From Tragulus kanchil (taxonomy: Eukaryota; Chordata; Mammalia; Artiodactyla; Tragulidae): a stretch of 64,000 bases of DNA. Shown one piece after another: positions 12,769 through 25,264 of the stretch; position 1 is the stretch's first letter; the number at the start of each line of letters is the position of its first letter. The stretch covers positions 8,336,501 through 8,400,500 of the forward strand of contig JAIOJX010000005.1 in the NCBI GenBank assembly GCA_022376925.1, in the 5' to 3' direction. The position numbers and the translations under genes were made by a program. Below the pieces are notes generated by a model. That model saw only the letters and a list, made by a program, of their open reading frames with translations, was not told where the DNA came from and did no database searches.

Positions 12769-13510
12769 ACTGAGCCTTCCTCTGATCTCATTTTTTCAAG
12801 CGGAGCCGGGCTATTTGGAGTCTCTGAGAAGCCTGGTGATGGTCCAGATCAGTTGCATTAAGCAGGAAGTTAGAGGAGGAAGACTGGACCCATTTTAGCA
12901 TATGAGCATGTAGGGCATGAACTATCCATCCGTCACTCATCATAAGCAGCATCCATTACTGTGGATCAAGACACCAACAGATGGGAGCAGAGATGGCTTC
13001 CGAGGAGAGATTTTGCTCTCAGCCCAGCAGTTTTTCTAGCACCTGCACCAAAGAAAACCTGCACGAGCTGACATGACCTGTCTGGCTTATAATCATAAAC
13101 AGCCCTCCCGTGAAAATCGCGGCATCTGGCTGCTGCCTTCAGCAGCTCTCACTGAAGTCAGCAGGCCTTGATGTTAGTTATTGTATTTCAGGCACAGCCA
13201 TTCTCTGGCAGTGCTCCCTGCCAATGTGTCTTCTCAAGAAAACTAAAGCTGGAAATGGCTTGTGACAGGCCATCCGACTCTATCAGGCCATGGACAAATG
13301 ACTCTTGGGCTAATTAGATGCCAGATGAACTGATGAATTCTTGGGCTGAAGCTCTAATGAGGTCAGACGTCTCTGCAAAATAAAGAGCTATCACCTCCTT
13401 GGTGGCAGGGGTGAAGCTCCCAAATGCCTTCTATTAATAATAATGTCTTGATACTTGTACTCTGACTTGCCTTGAGTGTATATATTTTAAAAATGTAGAA
13501 TTGGATTTAC
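12769..13510. other. No recognisable feature
   Basis: Unique sequence between BovB and a Bov-tA SINE; nothing recognised. Confidence 0.5.
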
Positions 13511-13726
13511 GTGTGCACATGCTCAGTCACTTAAGTTGAGTTCTACTTTTGGCGACCCTGTGCACTGTAGCTCCTGTGCTCATGCGACTCCCCAGGCAAG
13601 AAGATGTGAGTGGGTTGCCATTTCATCCTCCAGAGGATCTTCCTGACTTGGGGATCGAACCAGCATCTTTGGTGTGTCCTGCACTGCAGGCAGATTCTTT
13701 ACTCCTGAGTCACCAGGTAAGCCCTG
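13511..13726 (-). mobile_element. Bov-tA type SINE
   Basis: Reverse-complement Bov-tA: GCTCAGTCACTTAAG, GAGTGGGTTGCCATTTC, GATCTTCCTGACTTGGGGAT and CACCAGGTAAGCCC in order. Confidence 0.88.
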
Positions 13727-14926
13727 GCGTTATAGAAGTAGAGAATCTTCTGGTACCACAGAGCAAAAGCGAGGCATTTAGGACTGTTAGAGGCACTGGC
13801 TTGCAGCAAAGTATCCTGATTGTTGCATGTATTATTAATTTAAAACAGAGAGCCGAGCTAGTATGAACAAAAAATAAAGCTTTTTGTGTCTACTGAGATA
13901 AGGCTTTTATCTGGGGTGGAATGATCACCTTTCTTCTATATTCCGTAAACTAATTATATTTGAATATTATATCCAAGGCTTATAATAAGGTTTATTTCTA
14001 AGCCATAAAAGTGGATTCGATTAAAGTAGATAAATGTAAAAAGGGAACCAAGTGACCCCTGAGTCTTCTCCCAATAGCGTCTTTGACCACAGCAGTTGGC
14101 CCCCAGCAAGGCTGAGATTGGAAATTTTGCATACAATTTTTAGGAATAAGTTATATTACATGTGAGAGAATTGGAGCTTTTTTAGTTCTAAAATAATGCC
14201 CTTCCTTCCTCCCCTGACAATTTCCCTCTTATTTGGAAGGTTTGGGAAACCACTAGGATAGTGGCCTCTAGTCATATCTCAGAAAGAAGCTTAAGCTCAG
14301 TCGCTTGGGCCCCGTGTACGGCCCTTGCCATGCGTGGACACGTGCTTCGGCTCTTCTGTCTAGCCAGACCCCACGTGGTCTGCTAGCTGTCTGCAGGCCA
14401 GCCTTTCCCATGCATGTTGCAATGTAATTGCAAACTATTGCAAAATGATACTCCCTTGACAGGGACTTATGTATTTCCTATGTCCCTCTTACCACACATT
14501 TAGAAAACCTGGTGTATGTGCCCAGAGCATGCACCCGCCCCGGCATCAGGCCACCACACCCTCACTCCAGTTCAAGTCCATTTCCCTGGCCACTGGGGAG
14601 AAAGGCAATCTTACAGGACACGTTTGAACCATTCTTTGAGTCTCTGGAGAACACAGAAATAAGTATACTTTGAAGTATTCTATATTTTGATTTCACGATT
14701 TAATTCTGAAGCATAAAGCTTATTTTTCTAATTTCCCAGTTATACTAAGGCACCTTTCATGATCTCTCACAAACTCTAGACCTGGGCTGATAGGTCAGTT
14801 TACTGATGTATGATGCATTTATGTTTTCTCTGTGACTTGTGCGCTTTGGGACACTATCTCTTCAGAGCAGGGCATGTGAGCATCAGAATCAGGTATCAGG
14901 AATATGTATGGAATTGGAGAAAATGA
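13727..14926. other. No recognisable feature
   Basis: About 1.2 kb of unique, AT-rich sequence with no gene or familiar repeat. Confidence 0.5.
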
Positions 14927-17088
14927 ACTCTTCATGTCTGGTGAGAAACTTGGCCTCAACCTTCGAAAAATCTGATGCAAAACTCCTGAGTTGACAACAC
15001 AATTGTCCAAGGTTCCCTTCTGGTGATTACTTGACTTTCTCCGCAAGTTTTCTGGTAGGGATGACATGAAATGCCAACATTCTATTTCTTATGAGAACAG
15101 TTCTTCAGAGTGCACCAACAAGAGTGGCTCCAGATAGGACAGCCCTCTCCACACGGCCTGAGAACAGGAAGGGTACTACCCCCATGGCTGCTTAGTCGGG
15201 TCCCACTGTATTTTGAATAGATGAGGGATGCCAGAGGATACCCTAAGCACATCCGCATTTTGACTGATGTCATCCCTGGACACAAATAAGAGCAAGCTTC
15301 TAGGGTTCCAAAGCAGAGTATGAAGACGGTAGACTATAACTACTTCAGAAGGACCGATCTGTGGGGCGCTGCCTGGCCTGGACTCCACTGACTGTCCCAC
15401 CTAGTCTTCTTCATCTGATCTCTACTCAGTCTTTGCTTCTATTTAGTCGATCTGAGTCAGCTCCTGACAGTCTGATGAGTTCTGGGACAAAGAACAAATT
15501 TACTTATTTATTTAGACTTCTAGGAGCGAGTCCTGGAACGTGGTGACACGGCCCCAGAGTTCTGTCCTGTGCTCTGCTTGGTTAGGTCGTGGGGGCGTTC
15601 TCGCTGCTGGGAGTGTCTTCTCTGATGTCTTAGGCTATTTAGAGAGCTGGTGAGACCTTACGCAAGAAGACTGAGAGACCAGTAGCTGTTCCACTTGTTA
15701 TGGTTTGTTTTTATTCCCAGGGATACATTGTATTATGATGACAAACTGAATCGCTTATTATAAGCTTGTGGCGGGCCAAATACCAAGGTGGTGCGCTTGA
15801 CACATAGCTGGACTTTCCCCTCCCTCACCCCAGGATGTTCCTGAGAATAATCTCTACTTCCTCAGCTACAAACCTAGAGTAAGTCATAAAAAATAAACAA
15901 ACACTCCCTATTGTTAAACAAAGAGAAAAGAGGTAAGAGGTGTGCCAGGAGGCTCCTTCTAGCCTTCTGTCAACTTCAGTTAACAAGCAAAGTCTTGGAA
16001 TCTGGAGAAAACTCCTGAGTTGACTCTTCATGTCTGGTGAGAAACTTGGCCTCAACCTTCGAAAAATCTGATGCAAAACTCCTGAGTTGACAACACAATT
16101 GTCCAAGGTTCCCTTCTGGTGATTACTTGACTTTCTCCGCAAGTTTTCTGGTAGGGATGACATGAAATGCCAACATTCTATTTCTTATGAGAACAGTTCT
16201 TCAGAGTGCACCAACAAGAGTGGCTCCAGATAGGACAGCCCTCTCCACACGGCCTGAGAACAGGAAGGGTACTACCCCCATGGCTGCTTAGTCGGGTCCC
16301 ACTGTATTTTGAATAGATGAGGGATGCCAGAGGATACCCTAAGCACATCCGCATTTTGACTGATGTCATCCCTGGACACAAATAAGAGCAAGCTTCTAGG
16401 GTTCCAAAGCAGAGTATGAAGACGGTAGACTATAACTACTTCAGAAGGACCGATCTGTGGGGCGCTGCCTGGCCTGGACTCCACTGACTGTCCCACCTAG
16501 TCTTCTTCATCTGATCTCTACTCAGTCTTTGCTTCTATTTAGTCGATCTGAGTCAGCTCCTGACAGTCTGATGAGTTCTGGGACAAAGAACAAATTTACT
16601 TATTTATTTAGACTTCTAGGAGCGAGTCCTGGAACGTGGTGACACGGCCCCAGAGTTCTGTCCTGTGCTCTGCTTGGTTAGGTCGTGGGGGCGTTCTCGC
16701 TGCTGGGAGTGTCTTCTCTGATGTCTTAGGCTATTTAGAGAGCTGGTGAGACCTTACGCAAGAAGACTGAGAGACCAGTAGCTGTTCCACTTGTTATGGT
16801 TTGTTTTTATTCCCAGGGATACATTGTATTATGATGACAAACTGAATCGCTTATTATAAGCTTGTGGCGGGCCAAATACCAAGGTGGTGCGCTTGACACA
16901 TAGCTGGACTTTCCCCTCCCTCACCCCAGGATGTTCCTGAGAATAATCTCTACTTCCTCAGCTACAAACCTAGAGTAAGTCATAAAAAATAAACAAACAC
17001 TCCCTATTGTTAAACAAAGAGAAAAAGAGGTAAGAGGTGTGCCAGGAGGCTCCTTCTAGCCTTCTGTCAACTTCAGTTAACAAGCAAA
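14927..17088. repeat. Tandem pair 5 (1,096 bp unit) with filler
   Basis: 14,927-15,986 recurs from 16,023 to 17,088. The 36 bases between (15,987-16,022) resemble, with errors, the sequence just upstream of the first copy (GGAATTGGAGAAAA at about 14,910). No gene is recognised inside. Confidence 0.96.
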
Positions 17089-17531
17089 GCTCCAATGCTC
17101 ACTGCCCTGAGTAGAGAGCTATTCTCTGCTCTCACAGGGAAGCCCTCATCACCGCACCATCCGATGCAGAGGACGCGCGCTTCCCTTCTCCCTTCAAATG
17201 TGCCAGAGAGGCCAACATGTCTTCACACTGTTCTAATCAAAAAGCTCTCCAGCCATCTCTCCAGCCCCGGCATTTCCTCCTCCCAGGAATAACAGCAGCA
17301 CTTATCTAAAATAAGCAGGCAGGTACTTTCAGGACAGCCAGAGACCTCGAACGGTCTTGGCCGCAGTTCATCAGCCTCCGGTGATGCAGCCGCAGAGCCA
17401 GGGAAGTCCTGAGCACATCGCTTTGCCGTGAGCAGCCACGGCCCTGGAAGTGGCCCATCTATGCTCACGAGCTGAAACTCCAGGAGGTTCCGTGACTACG
17501 GGCACATGTTAGTGTTGCTCATTTACTCAAT

Positions 17532-17726
17532 GGGCTTCTCAGGTGGCACCAGGGGTAAAGAACCAGCCTGTCAAGGTAGAGGAGATGTAAGAGACACAGG
17601 TGGGATCCCTAGAACGGCAGCCCACTCCAGTATTCCAGCCTGAAGAATCCCATGGACAGAGGAGCCTGGCGGGCTATAGTCCATGGGGTTGCAAAGAATT
17701 CGACACGACAGAAGGGACTCAGCACG
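17532..17726 (+). mobile_element. Bov-tA type SINE
   Basis: GGGCTTCTCAGGTGGCACCA head to GACACGACAGAAGGGACTCA end. First of three copies generated by overlapping tandem pairs 6 and 7. Confidence 0.88.
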
Positions 17727-18627
17727 TACGCATTTATTCATTAGCTGAGTGCCTACCGTGGAGATTTGATTTGGGGAACACAAAGATCTGCTTTTGGTTA
17801 GGAGTCTTCTCTGATGTCTTAGGCTATTTAGAGAGCTGGTGAGACCTTACGCAAGAAGACTGAGAGACCAGTAGCTGTTCCACTTGTTATGGTTTGTTTT
17901 TATTCCCAGGGATACATTGTATTATGATGACAAACTGAATCGCTTATTATAAGCTTGTGGCGGGCCAAATACCAAGGTGGTGCGCTTGACACATAGCTGG
18001 ACTTTCCCCTCCCTCACCCCAGGATGTTCCTGAGAATAATCTCTACTTCCTCAGCTACAAACCTAGAGTAAGTCATAAAAAATAAACAAACACTCCCTAT
18101 TGTTAAACAAAGAGAAAAAGAGGTAAGAGGTGTGCCAGGAGGCTCCTTCTAGCCTTCTGTCAACTTCAGTTAACAAGCAAAGCTCCAATGCTCACTGCCC
18201 TGAGTAGAGAGCTATTCTCTGCTCTCACAGGGAAGCCCTCATCACCGCACCATCCGATGCAGAGGACGCGCGCTTCCCTTCTCCCTTCAAATGTGCCAGA
18301 GAGGCCAACATGTCTTCACACTGTTCTAATCAAAAAGCTCTCCAGCCATCTCTCCAGCCCCCGGCATTTCCTCCCCTCCCAGGAATAACAGCAGCACTTA
18401 TCTAAAATAAGCAGGCAGGTACTTTCAGGACAGCCAGAGACCTCGAACGGTCTTGGCCGCAGTTCATCAGCCTCCGGTGATGCAGCCGCAGAGCCAGGGA
18501 AGTCCTGAGCACATCGCTTTGCCGTGAGCAGCCACGGCCCTGGAAGTGGCCCATCTATGCTCACGAGCTGAAACTCCAGGAGGTTCCGTGACTACGGGCA
18601 CATGTTAGTGTTGCTCATTTACTCAAT

Positions 18628-18822
18628 GGGCTTCTCAGGTGGCACCAGGGGTAAAGAACCAGCCTGTCAAGGTAGAGGAGATGTAAGAGACACAGGTGGG
18701 ATCCCTAGAACGGCAGCCCACTCCAGTATTCCAGCCTGAAGAATCCCATGGACAGAGGAGCCTGGCGGGCTATAGTCCATGGGGTTGCAAAGAATTCGAC
18801 ACGACAGAAGGGACTCAGCACG
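18628..18822 (+). mobile_element. Bov-tA type SINE, second copy
   Basis: Identical to 17,532-17,726; duplicated with its flanks. Confidence 0.88.
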
Positions 18823-19291
18823 TACGCATTTATTCATTAGCTGAGTGCCTACCGTGGAGATTTGATTTGGGGAACACAAAGATGAAAAGGAAATTGCTCC
18901 TGCCCCGCAAGGGGTTTTCCATCTAGTTGGACGGACCCAAAGAGATACTTAGGGATACAAAGAAGACAGTCGGTGACAGAGAATTGCTTGAGGATTTGAG
19001 GGAAGCTTCTAGGAGGAGGTAAGACTTTAGATAGTATTGGTGGAAAAAAAAAAAAGAGGAATTGGATGACAGAAGGGAACTGGGGCGTGGGAGGGGTGGG
19101 AGAGAGCCTTCTAAGTCGAGGTCATGGTGGAAGCCAAGACAGGCTGCTGAGAAACAGCAATGGAGCAGGGCTTGTGGCTGACATGGCCCTGCTGCAGAGC
19201 TGCCGGCTGGGCGGAAAGCCCTGCTTGGGCCACGTTGGCCCATCCCGGGTGGCCGTGTGATTTGGTTGCAGAGCTGGTCTGACTCTTAGTA

Positions 19292-19620
19292 TTTTTTTTT
19301 TAAACATTTATTTATTTATTTATTTTGGGAGGGGATGGTGTGGGGAGTGAGGGGGGCGGGCGGGCCACTTCTATTGGTCCTTCATTTGTCTATTTTCATC
19401 CATCTTTGTTCTTTGGCCCATGTGGGCCTCCCATCGCGGTGGCCTCTGTTGTCGCAGAGCACCGGCTCTGGGCGCATGCGCTCCAGAGCTCCGGCTCGGT
19501 ATTTGGACACATCGGTCCAGCCGATCCACGGCATGTGGGATCTTCCCAGGCCAGGGATCGAACCAGCGCCCCTTGCACTGCAAGGCGGTGTCCTTACCCA
19601 CTGGACCACCAGGGAAGCCC
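19292..19620 (-). mobile_element. CHR-type SINE (young variant)
   Basis: Complete element with a TTTAAA plus (TTTA)n tail complement at its left. The left flank TGGTCTGACTCTTAG should recur after the element, but here it is replaced by disturbed sequence at the pair 7 junction; the intact right flank is seen in the copy at 20,365. Confidence 0.87.
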
Positions 19621-19700
19621 TGGCACCCAGGGTAAAGAGACTGAAACTCCAGGAGGTTCCGTGACTACGGGCACATGTTAGTGTTGCTCATTTACTCAAT

Positions 19701-19895
19701 GGGCTTCTCAGGTGGCACCAGGGGTAAAGAACCAGCCTGTCAAGGTAGAGGAGATGTAAGAGACACAGGTGGGATCCCTAGAACGGCAGCCCACTCCAGT
19801 ATTCCAGCCTGAAGAATCCCATGGACAGAGGAGCCTGGCGGGCTATAGTCCATGGGGTTGCAAAGAATTCGACACGACAGAAGGGACTCAGCACG
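19701..19895 (+). mobile_element. Bov-tA type SINE, third copy
   Basis: Identical to 17,532-17,726; duplicated with its flanks. Confidence 0.88.
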
Positions 19896-20364
19896 TACGC
19901 ATTTATTCATTAGCTGAGTGCCTACCGTGGAGATTTGATTTGGGGAACACAAAGATGAAAAGGAAATTGCTCCTGCCCCGCAAGGGGTTTTCCATCTAGT
20001 TGGACGGACCCAAAGAGATACTTAGGGATACAAAGAAGACAGTCGGTGACAGAGAATTGCTTGAGGATTTGAGGGAAGCTTCTAGGAGGAGGTAAGACTT
20101 TAGATAGTATTGGTGGAAAAAAAAAAAAGAGGAATTGGATGACAGAAGGGAACTGGGGCGTGGGAGGGGTGGGAGAGAGCCTTCTAAGTCGAGGTCATGG
20201 TGGAAGCCAAGACAGGCTGCTGAGAAACAGCAATGGAGCAGGGCTTGTGGCTGACATGGCCCTGCTGCAGAGCTGCCGGCTGGGCGGAAAGCCCTGCTTG
20301 GGCCACGTTGGCCCATCCCGGGTGGCCGTGTGATTTGGTTGCAGAGCTGGTCTGACTCTTAGTA

Positions 20365-20688
20365 TTTTTTTTTTAAACATTTATTTATTTATTTATTTTG
20401 GGAGGGGATGGTGTGGGAGGGAGGCGGGCGGGCCACTTCTATTGGTCCTTCATTTGTCTATTTTCATCCATCTTTGTTCTTTGGCCCATGTGGGCCTCCC
20501 ATCGCGGTGGCCTCTGTTGTCGCAGAGCACCGGCTCTGGGCGCATGCGCTCCAGAGCTCCGGCTCGGTATTTGGACACATCGGTCCAGCCGATCCACGGC
20601 ATGTGGGATCTTCCCAGGCCAGGGATCGAACCAGCGCCCCTTGCACTGCAAGGCGGTGTCCTTACCCACTGGACCACCAGGGAAGCCC
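20365..20688 (-). mobile_element. CHR-type SINE (young variant), duplicate copy
   Basis: Same element as at 19,292. The direct repeat TGGTCTGACTCT(T/C)AG flanks both ends, showing a recent target-site duplication. Confidence 0.9.
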
Positions 20689-20877
20689 TGGTCTGACTCT
20701 CAGAGGTTAGCAAGCAATGCAAGCTCTTAGACTTCTTGGTGGGCGACTAGTCCCCTAAGAGAAGGGCCCATAGGTGCATTCGAAGCACTTACAATATTGC
20801 ACCTGCAGAAAAAGGGGCCTGGTGCAGAAATGGGGTAAGTAAGAACTCAAAGAAGTCATGGCAAACAGTCACCTGCT

Positions 20878-21207
20878 GGGCTTCCCTGGTGGTCCAGTGG
20901 GTAAGGACACCACTGCCTTGCAGTGCAAGGGGCGTCGGTTCGATCCCTGGCCTGGGAAGATCCCACGTGGCATGGAGCGGCTGGACCCATGTGTCCAATT
21001 ACCGAGCCGGAGCTCTGGAGCGCATGCACCCAGAGCCGGCGCTCTGTAGCGACAGATGCCACTGCGATGGGAGGCCCACAGGAGCCAAAGAACAAAGATG
21101 GATGAAAATAGAGAAATGAAAGACCAGTGGAAGTGGCCCGCCCATCCCCCTCCCTCCCCACCTCTGCCAAAAATAAATAAATAAATAAATGTTTTAAAAA
21201 AAAGAAA
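20878..21207 (+). mobile_element. CHR-type SINE (young variant) with perfect target-site duplication
   Basis: It runs from GGGCTTCCCTGGTGGTCCAG to an (AAAT)n/A-rich tail, flanked exactly by AGTCACCTGCT at 20,867-20,877 and 21,208-21,218. The perfect flanks argue for a recent insertion. Confidence 0.93.
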
Positions 21208-21218
21208 AGTCACCTGCT

Positions 21219-21990
21219 TTATTTCCAGCCGCTTCATGTCCACCCTTCCCTCTAGGTTTGGAAGGATAAAGGCAGAGTCAGGACTCTCTGACACCAGTTA
21301 CGTAACGACTGAATCTGGAGCTTCGTTCACCAGGGGAGGCGTAGGTCATCTGCTCCAGCGTTTCAGCGCTCCCTCCATCTTCCTTCCCTCCTCCCGCCTC
21401 CCTGAGCCATTCTCTCCAGCCGTCCTTGGAAGGAAGTCACGAACACGTCCAGAGCTCAAGCATGGCAATACCATATGGAGCTGCGCCCGTGCCGCTGCTG
21501 CTGTGTAAACCAGGCTCGGGGATCCTAACACCTCGACCAGCAGCGCTGCGCATCCCTGCCCTGAAGCCCAGTTCCATCTGGTTCTCCTATTGAGACGTTT
21601 CCCATGCTTATCTGAGGCGGCCCCACCACAGAAGGCAGCTGTCCTAGCAAAGAGAGGCCCAGTCGGGACCTGCTCCCCGCCTGCTGTCTCCACTGGCCCT
21701 GAGCTCTGGGACTCAGTTTACCTTTCACTTCCCAAGCTGAAGACACGGCCTCCCCACCTCTCACAGATCACTCCTGTGACGGTAACAAGTCAGATCTAGG
21801 CACGTCCTCCCTCCTCATGCCTGTCTTCACTGGTCATAATCGGAGCCTCCTCCCACCTGCCCAAGCGCCCTGGAAGGAAGGTGGGCAGTGACTGGAAAGA
21901 AGGGGGCCGTGGGGGAGGCCAGTGAGGGGTGTTGATGCAACATGACTTTTTAACGCTTGGCACTTCCCAAATCTGCAATTGCTTTTTCAG
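21219..21990. other. No recognisable feature
   Basis: GC-rich unique sequence with open frames up to 115 codons on the minus strand; no family resemblance or splice context. Confidence 0.5.
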
Positions 21991-22201
21991 TACATGCTCA
22001 GTTGCTCAGTCGTGTCTGTTTTCGACCGCACGGACTGTAGCCGCCAGGACCTTCTATCCATGGGATTCTCTGGGCAAGAATACTGGAGTGGGTTGCCATT
22101 TCCTCCTCCAGGGGATCTTCCTGACCTAGGGATGGAACCTGTGTTTACCCACATCTCTTGCACTATGGGCAGATTCTTTACGCTGAGCCCCTGGGGAAGC
22201 C
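21991..22201 (-). mobile_element. Bov-tA type SINE
   Basis: Reverse-complement Bov-tA with GCTCAGTTGCTCAGTCGTGT, GAGTGGGTTGCCATTTCCTC and GATCTTCCTGACCTAGGGAT in order. The 3' half (from 22,120) is repeated at 23,203-23,284. Confidence 0.88.
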
Positions 22202-24287
22202 GGTGGAAGGCACGGTGGAGGCAGGCCAGGTGGGATCTTAGTTCCCCTACCAGGAATCAAACCTGAGCCCCTGGGGTTGGAAGCAGTCTTAACCACTGGA
22301 TCACCAGGGAAGTCCCTGCAATGTTTTAAATTAAGGTGGGATGTGTGGGCACCGGGTGAAAGAATGAACACCTGCTGATGTGCCAGTGAATTTATTTCGA
22401 GATTATGAATTGGAGAAATTCTATTTTTTTTTTTTTTTTTACCAGTGGCAGAAGGTATGTTTCTTTCATCCCTCCTAACCCTGCAAGGTGGGAGCCTTGC
22501 TTCCCCCTTGCACTGGCCTTGGTTTCCACAGACCCTGGAGATGTGTGATCTAGGTACAGAGCCCCGGCAATGAGGCCTTGGGGAGGTTCTCTGAGGGAAG
22601 GAGGGAAAAGCCATGCTTGGGAACCGCAGTTGGAAGCATTGTGGCTTTCTCACCTCACCCAGTTCCCGTTGCATTGCACATTTTGCAGTGTGCAAAGGAG
22701 ACTCCTGTTGATCGACACAGATAGCAGATTGTTACGCTTCTACTCTGGTCTTCATAACTGTCTCCTTGATTTTCATGTCTCTTCCCTCCTGGTTTGCTTA
22801 ATCACTTCTTTCTTGACCCTGACATTGTTGGTCTGTCCAAGCGAACAGGCTGCCTCCCACAGCCGTGGGGCCCGGGGAATGAATGAATCCGTCACACAGC
22901 ACTCCTTGTTTTCCAGTCTTTGTTACTAACAGATCATCAGGAGGAGGACTGGCTTTGTGCTGGAGTATGAAAGAGGGCCCTGTTGCTTAATTGTTGCCTA
23001 ATTTAACTCAGTCAAGGATGTGGTTTCTTTGGGATAGGCAAGGTGAAGGCTTGTTGAAAGGGGTATCTGAGGTTATGATGTTGTAAATTAAACAGCTATA
23101 TGGTTATCGATTTACCTTTCCTTATATGAGTGTATTGTATAATAGCTACTTCCTGAATATAGATGCTGACATTGAAATTTTGTTTATTTATTCATTTATT
23201 TTCCTGACCTAGGGATGGAACCTGTGTTTACCCACATCTCTTGCACTATGGGCAGATTCTTTACGCTGAGCCCCTGGGGAAGCCGGTGGAAGGCACGGTG
23301 GAGGCAGGCCAGGTGGGATCTTAGTTCCCCTACCAGGAATCAAACCTGAGCCCCTGGGGTTGGAAGCAGTCTTAACCACTGGATCACCAGGGAAGTCCCT
23401 GCAATGTTTTAAATTAAGGTGGGATGTGTGGGCACCGGGTGAAAGAATGAACACCTGCTGATGTGCCAGTGAATTTATTTCGAGATTATGAATTGGAGAA
23501 ATTCTATTTTTTTTTTTTTTTTTACCAGTGGCAGAAGGTATGTTTCTTTCATCCCTCCTAACCCTGCAAGGTGGGAGCCTTGCTTCCCCCTTGCACTGGC
23601 CTTGGTTTCCACAGACCCTGGAGATGTGTGATCTAGGTACAGAGCCCGGCAATGGGGCCCTTTGGGGGAGGTTCTCTGAGGGAAGGAGGAAAAGCCATGC
23701 TTGGGAACCGCAGTTGGAAGCATTGTGGCTTTCTCACCTCACCCATTTCCCCGTTGCATTGCACATTTTGCAGTGTGCAAAGGAGACTCCTGTTGATCGA
23801 CACAGATAGCAGATTGTTACGCTTCTACTCTGGTCTTCATAACTGTCTCCTTGATTTTCATGTCTCTTCCCTCCTGGTTTGCTTAATCACTTCTTTCTTG
23901 ACCCTGACATTGTTGGTCTGTCCAAGCGAACAGGCTGCCTCCCACAGCCGTGGGGCCCGGGGAATGAATGAATCCGTCACACAGCACTCCTTGTTTTCCA
24001 GTCTTTGTTACTAACAGATCATCAGGAGGAGGACTGGCTTTGTGCTGGAGTATGAAAGAGGGCCCTGTTGCTTAATTGTTGCCTAATTTAACTCAGTCAA
24101 GGATGTGGTTTCTTTGGGATAGGCAAGGTGAAGGCTTGTTGAAAGGGGTATCTGAGGTTATGATGTTGTAAATTAAACAGCTATATGGTTATCGATTTAC
24201 CTTTCCTTATATGAGTGTATTGTATAATAGCTACTTCCTGAATATAGATGCTGACATTGAAATTTTGTTTATTTATTCATTTATTTT
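22120..24287. repeat. Tandem pair 8 (1,083 bp unit)
   Basis: 22,120-23,202 and 23,203-24,287 match apart from small homopolymer differences (at about 22,563 versus 23,645). The unit starts inside a minus-strand Bov-tA SINE, so the second copy carries only part of that SINE. Confidence 0.97.
22202..22316 (-). mobile_element. tRNA-derived SINE fragment
   Basis: The minus strand begins GGGACTTCCCTGGTGATCCAG and carries a degenerate tRNA B box, directly abutting a Bov-tA. A second copy lies at 23,285-23,399. Confidence 0.75.
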
Positions 24288-24495
24288 AAGTTTTAATTGG
24301 GGTTTCATTGCTTTGTAATGTTGTGTTAGTTTTGATGGTGAAGTATGAATACATATAGCAAAGTGAATCAGCTATATGTATACATAAATCCCTTCTTTTT
24401 TGGGCTTCCTTCCTATTTAAGCTCCCAGCTATAGACTAGGTTCTTGTTAATTATCTATTTTATACACAGTATCAATAGTGCACATATGTCCATAG
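24262..24495 (-). mobile_element. L1 3' end
   Basis: TTAATTGGGGTTTCATTGCTTTGTAATGTTG, AAAGTGAATCAGCTATATGT and TTCTTGTTAATTATCTATTT are the reverse complement of an artiodactyl L1 3' UTR, preceded by an A-tail complement (TTTATTTATTCATTTATTTT). Confidence 0.82.
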
Positions 24496-24720
24496 TATCA
24501 ATAGTGTATATATGAAGCAGAAATTTAAAAAAAATTATGATACCTACTAGGGCGGAGGTGTTATTTAAGACTCTGGTGAAGTGAAAAAGCTGTTAGCAAG
24601 TGGCTAATTCTTCTCTAATTTAGTTTCTACAAAAGGAAGGACACCGAAGGTTGAGTTTAACTAAAAGCCAAGGCAAGCTGCATTGTGCCGCATGTCACAC
24701 AGAGCCGCTGAGACGGAGGT

Positions 24721-24798
24721 GTGCCTCCTCATCTCCGTCTGCTCACCTGGCCTGCCCTTGTGCCTCCTCATCCCTGTCTGCTCACCTGGCCTGCCCTT
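24721..24798 (+). repeat. 39-bp minisatellite, two copies
   Basis: 24,721-24,759 and 24,760-24,798 differ at two or three bases. The pair is itself repeated at 25,810-25,887 by tandem pair 9. Confidence 0.85.
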
Positions 24799-25264
24799 GA
24801 CGTGGTCCCCGCCGGTGGCCAACCCACTGCCACTCTCCTGCTGGCAAATTCCACTCTGCCAGTGACTCACGGTGACGTCATTTGCACTCATGTTATCACG
24901 GCCGGAAGGACTCCGGGGCTCGCCCCCACACCTGCATGCAGGATAGGCAACCCAGGACCTGCAGAGCACCTGTCACAGCTCCCAGCACGTCATTCAAGAC
25001 GGAGCTGATCCCTAGAAGACGACTGTCCCTCTGCACAGTCTGACCGCCACGGATGTGATTCCCACGTCCCATTAGAGAAACACTGCCGTCCAGGGGCGCG
25101 GGCCTCGTGTGCTGGGTCTGATCCTTCTTCGGAAGCATTTCCCCGGGTGGAGCCGAGAGGGGAGCTGCCAGCACTGGTGGGCAGGGACACGCCCATCTCC
25201 AAATGTGCTTTCTCCCTGTGTAAGAATAACTTCACTTTAACTATTCCTATCTTGACAGCACCTC

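Larger units (their letters stand above)
16711..18883. repeat. Tandem pair 6 (1,093 bp unit), overlapping pair 5
   Basis: 16,711-17,803 recurs at 17,804-18,883, after about 16 bases of unmatched filler (17,788-17,803). The first copy begins inside the second copy of pair 5, so 15,615-15,986 is present three times (also at 16,711 and 17,804). It contains a plus-strand Bov-tA SINE. Confidence 0.96.
18568..20691. repeat. Tandem pair 7 (1,073 bp unit), overlapping pair 6
   Basis: 18,568-19,640 recurs at 19,641-20,691. The segment with the Bov-tA SINE is therefore present three times (17,473, 18,568 and 19,641 starts). The first copy ends with about 20 bases of disturbed sequence (19,621-19,640), where the second copy shows the true SINE flank. 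Confidence 0.96.

Noticed and set aside
22126..22695. A 189-codon minus-strand open frame, shortened to 147 codons in the second copy
   Set aside because: It contains SINE-derived sequence and a lysine run from a T-tract, and the frame is not maintained between the two copies.
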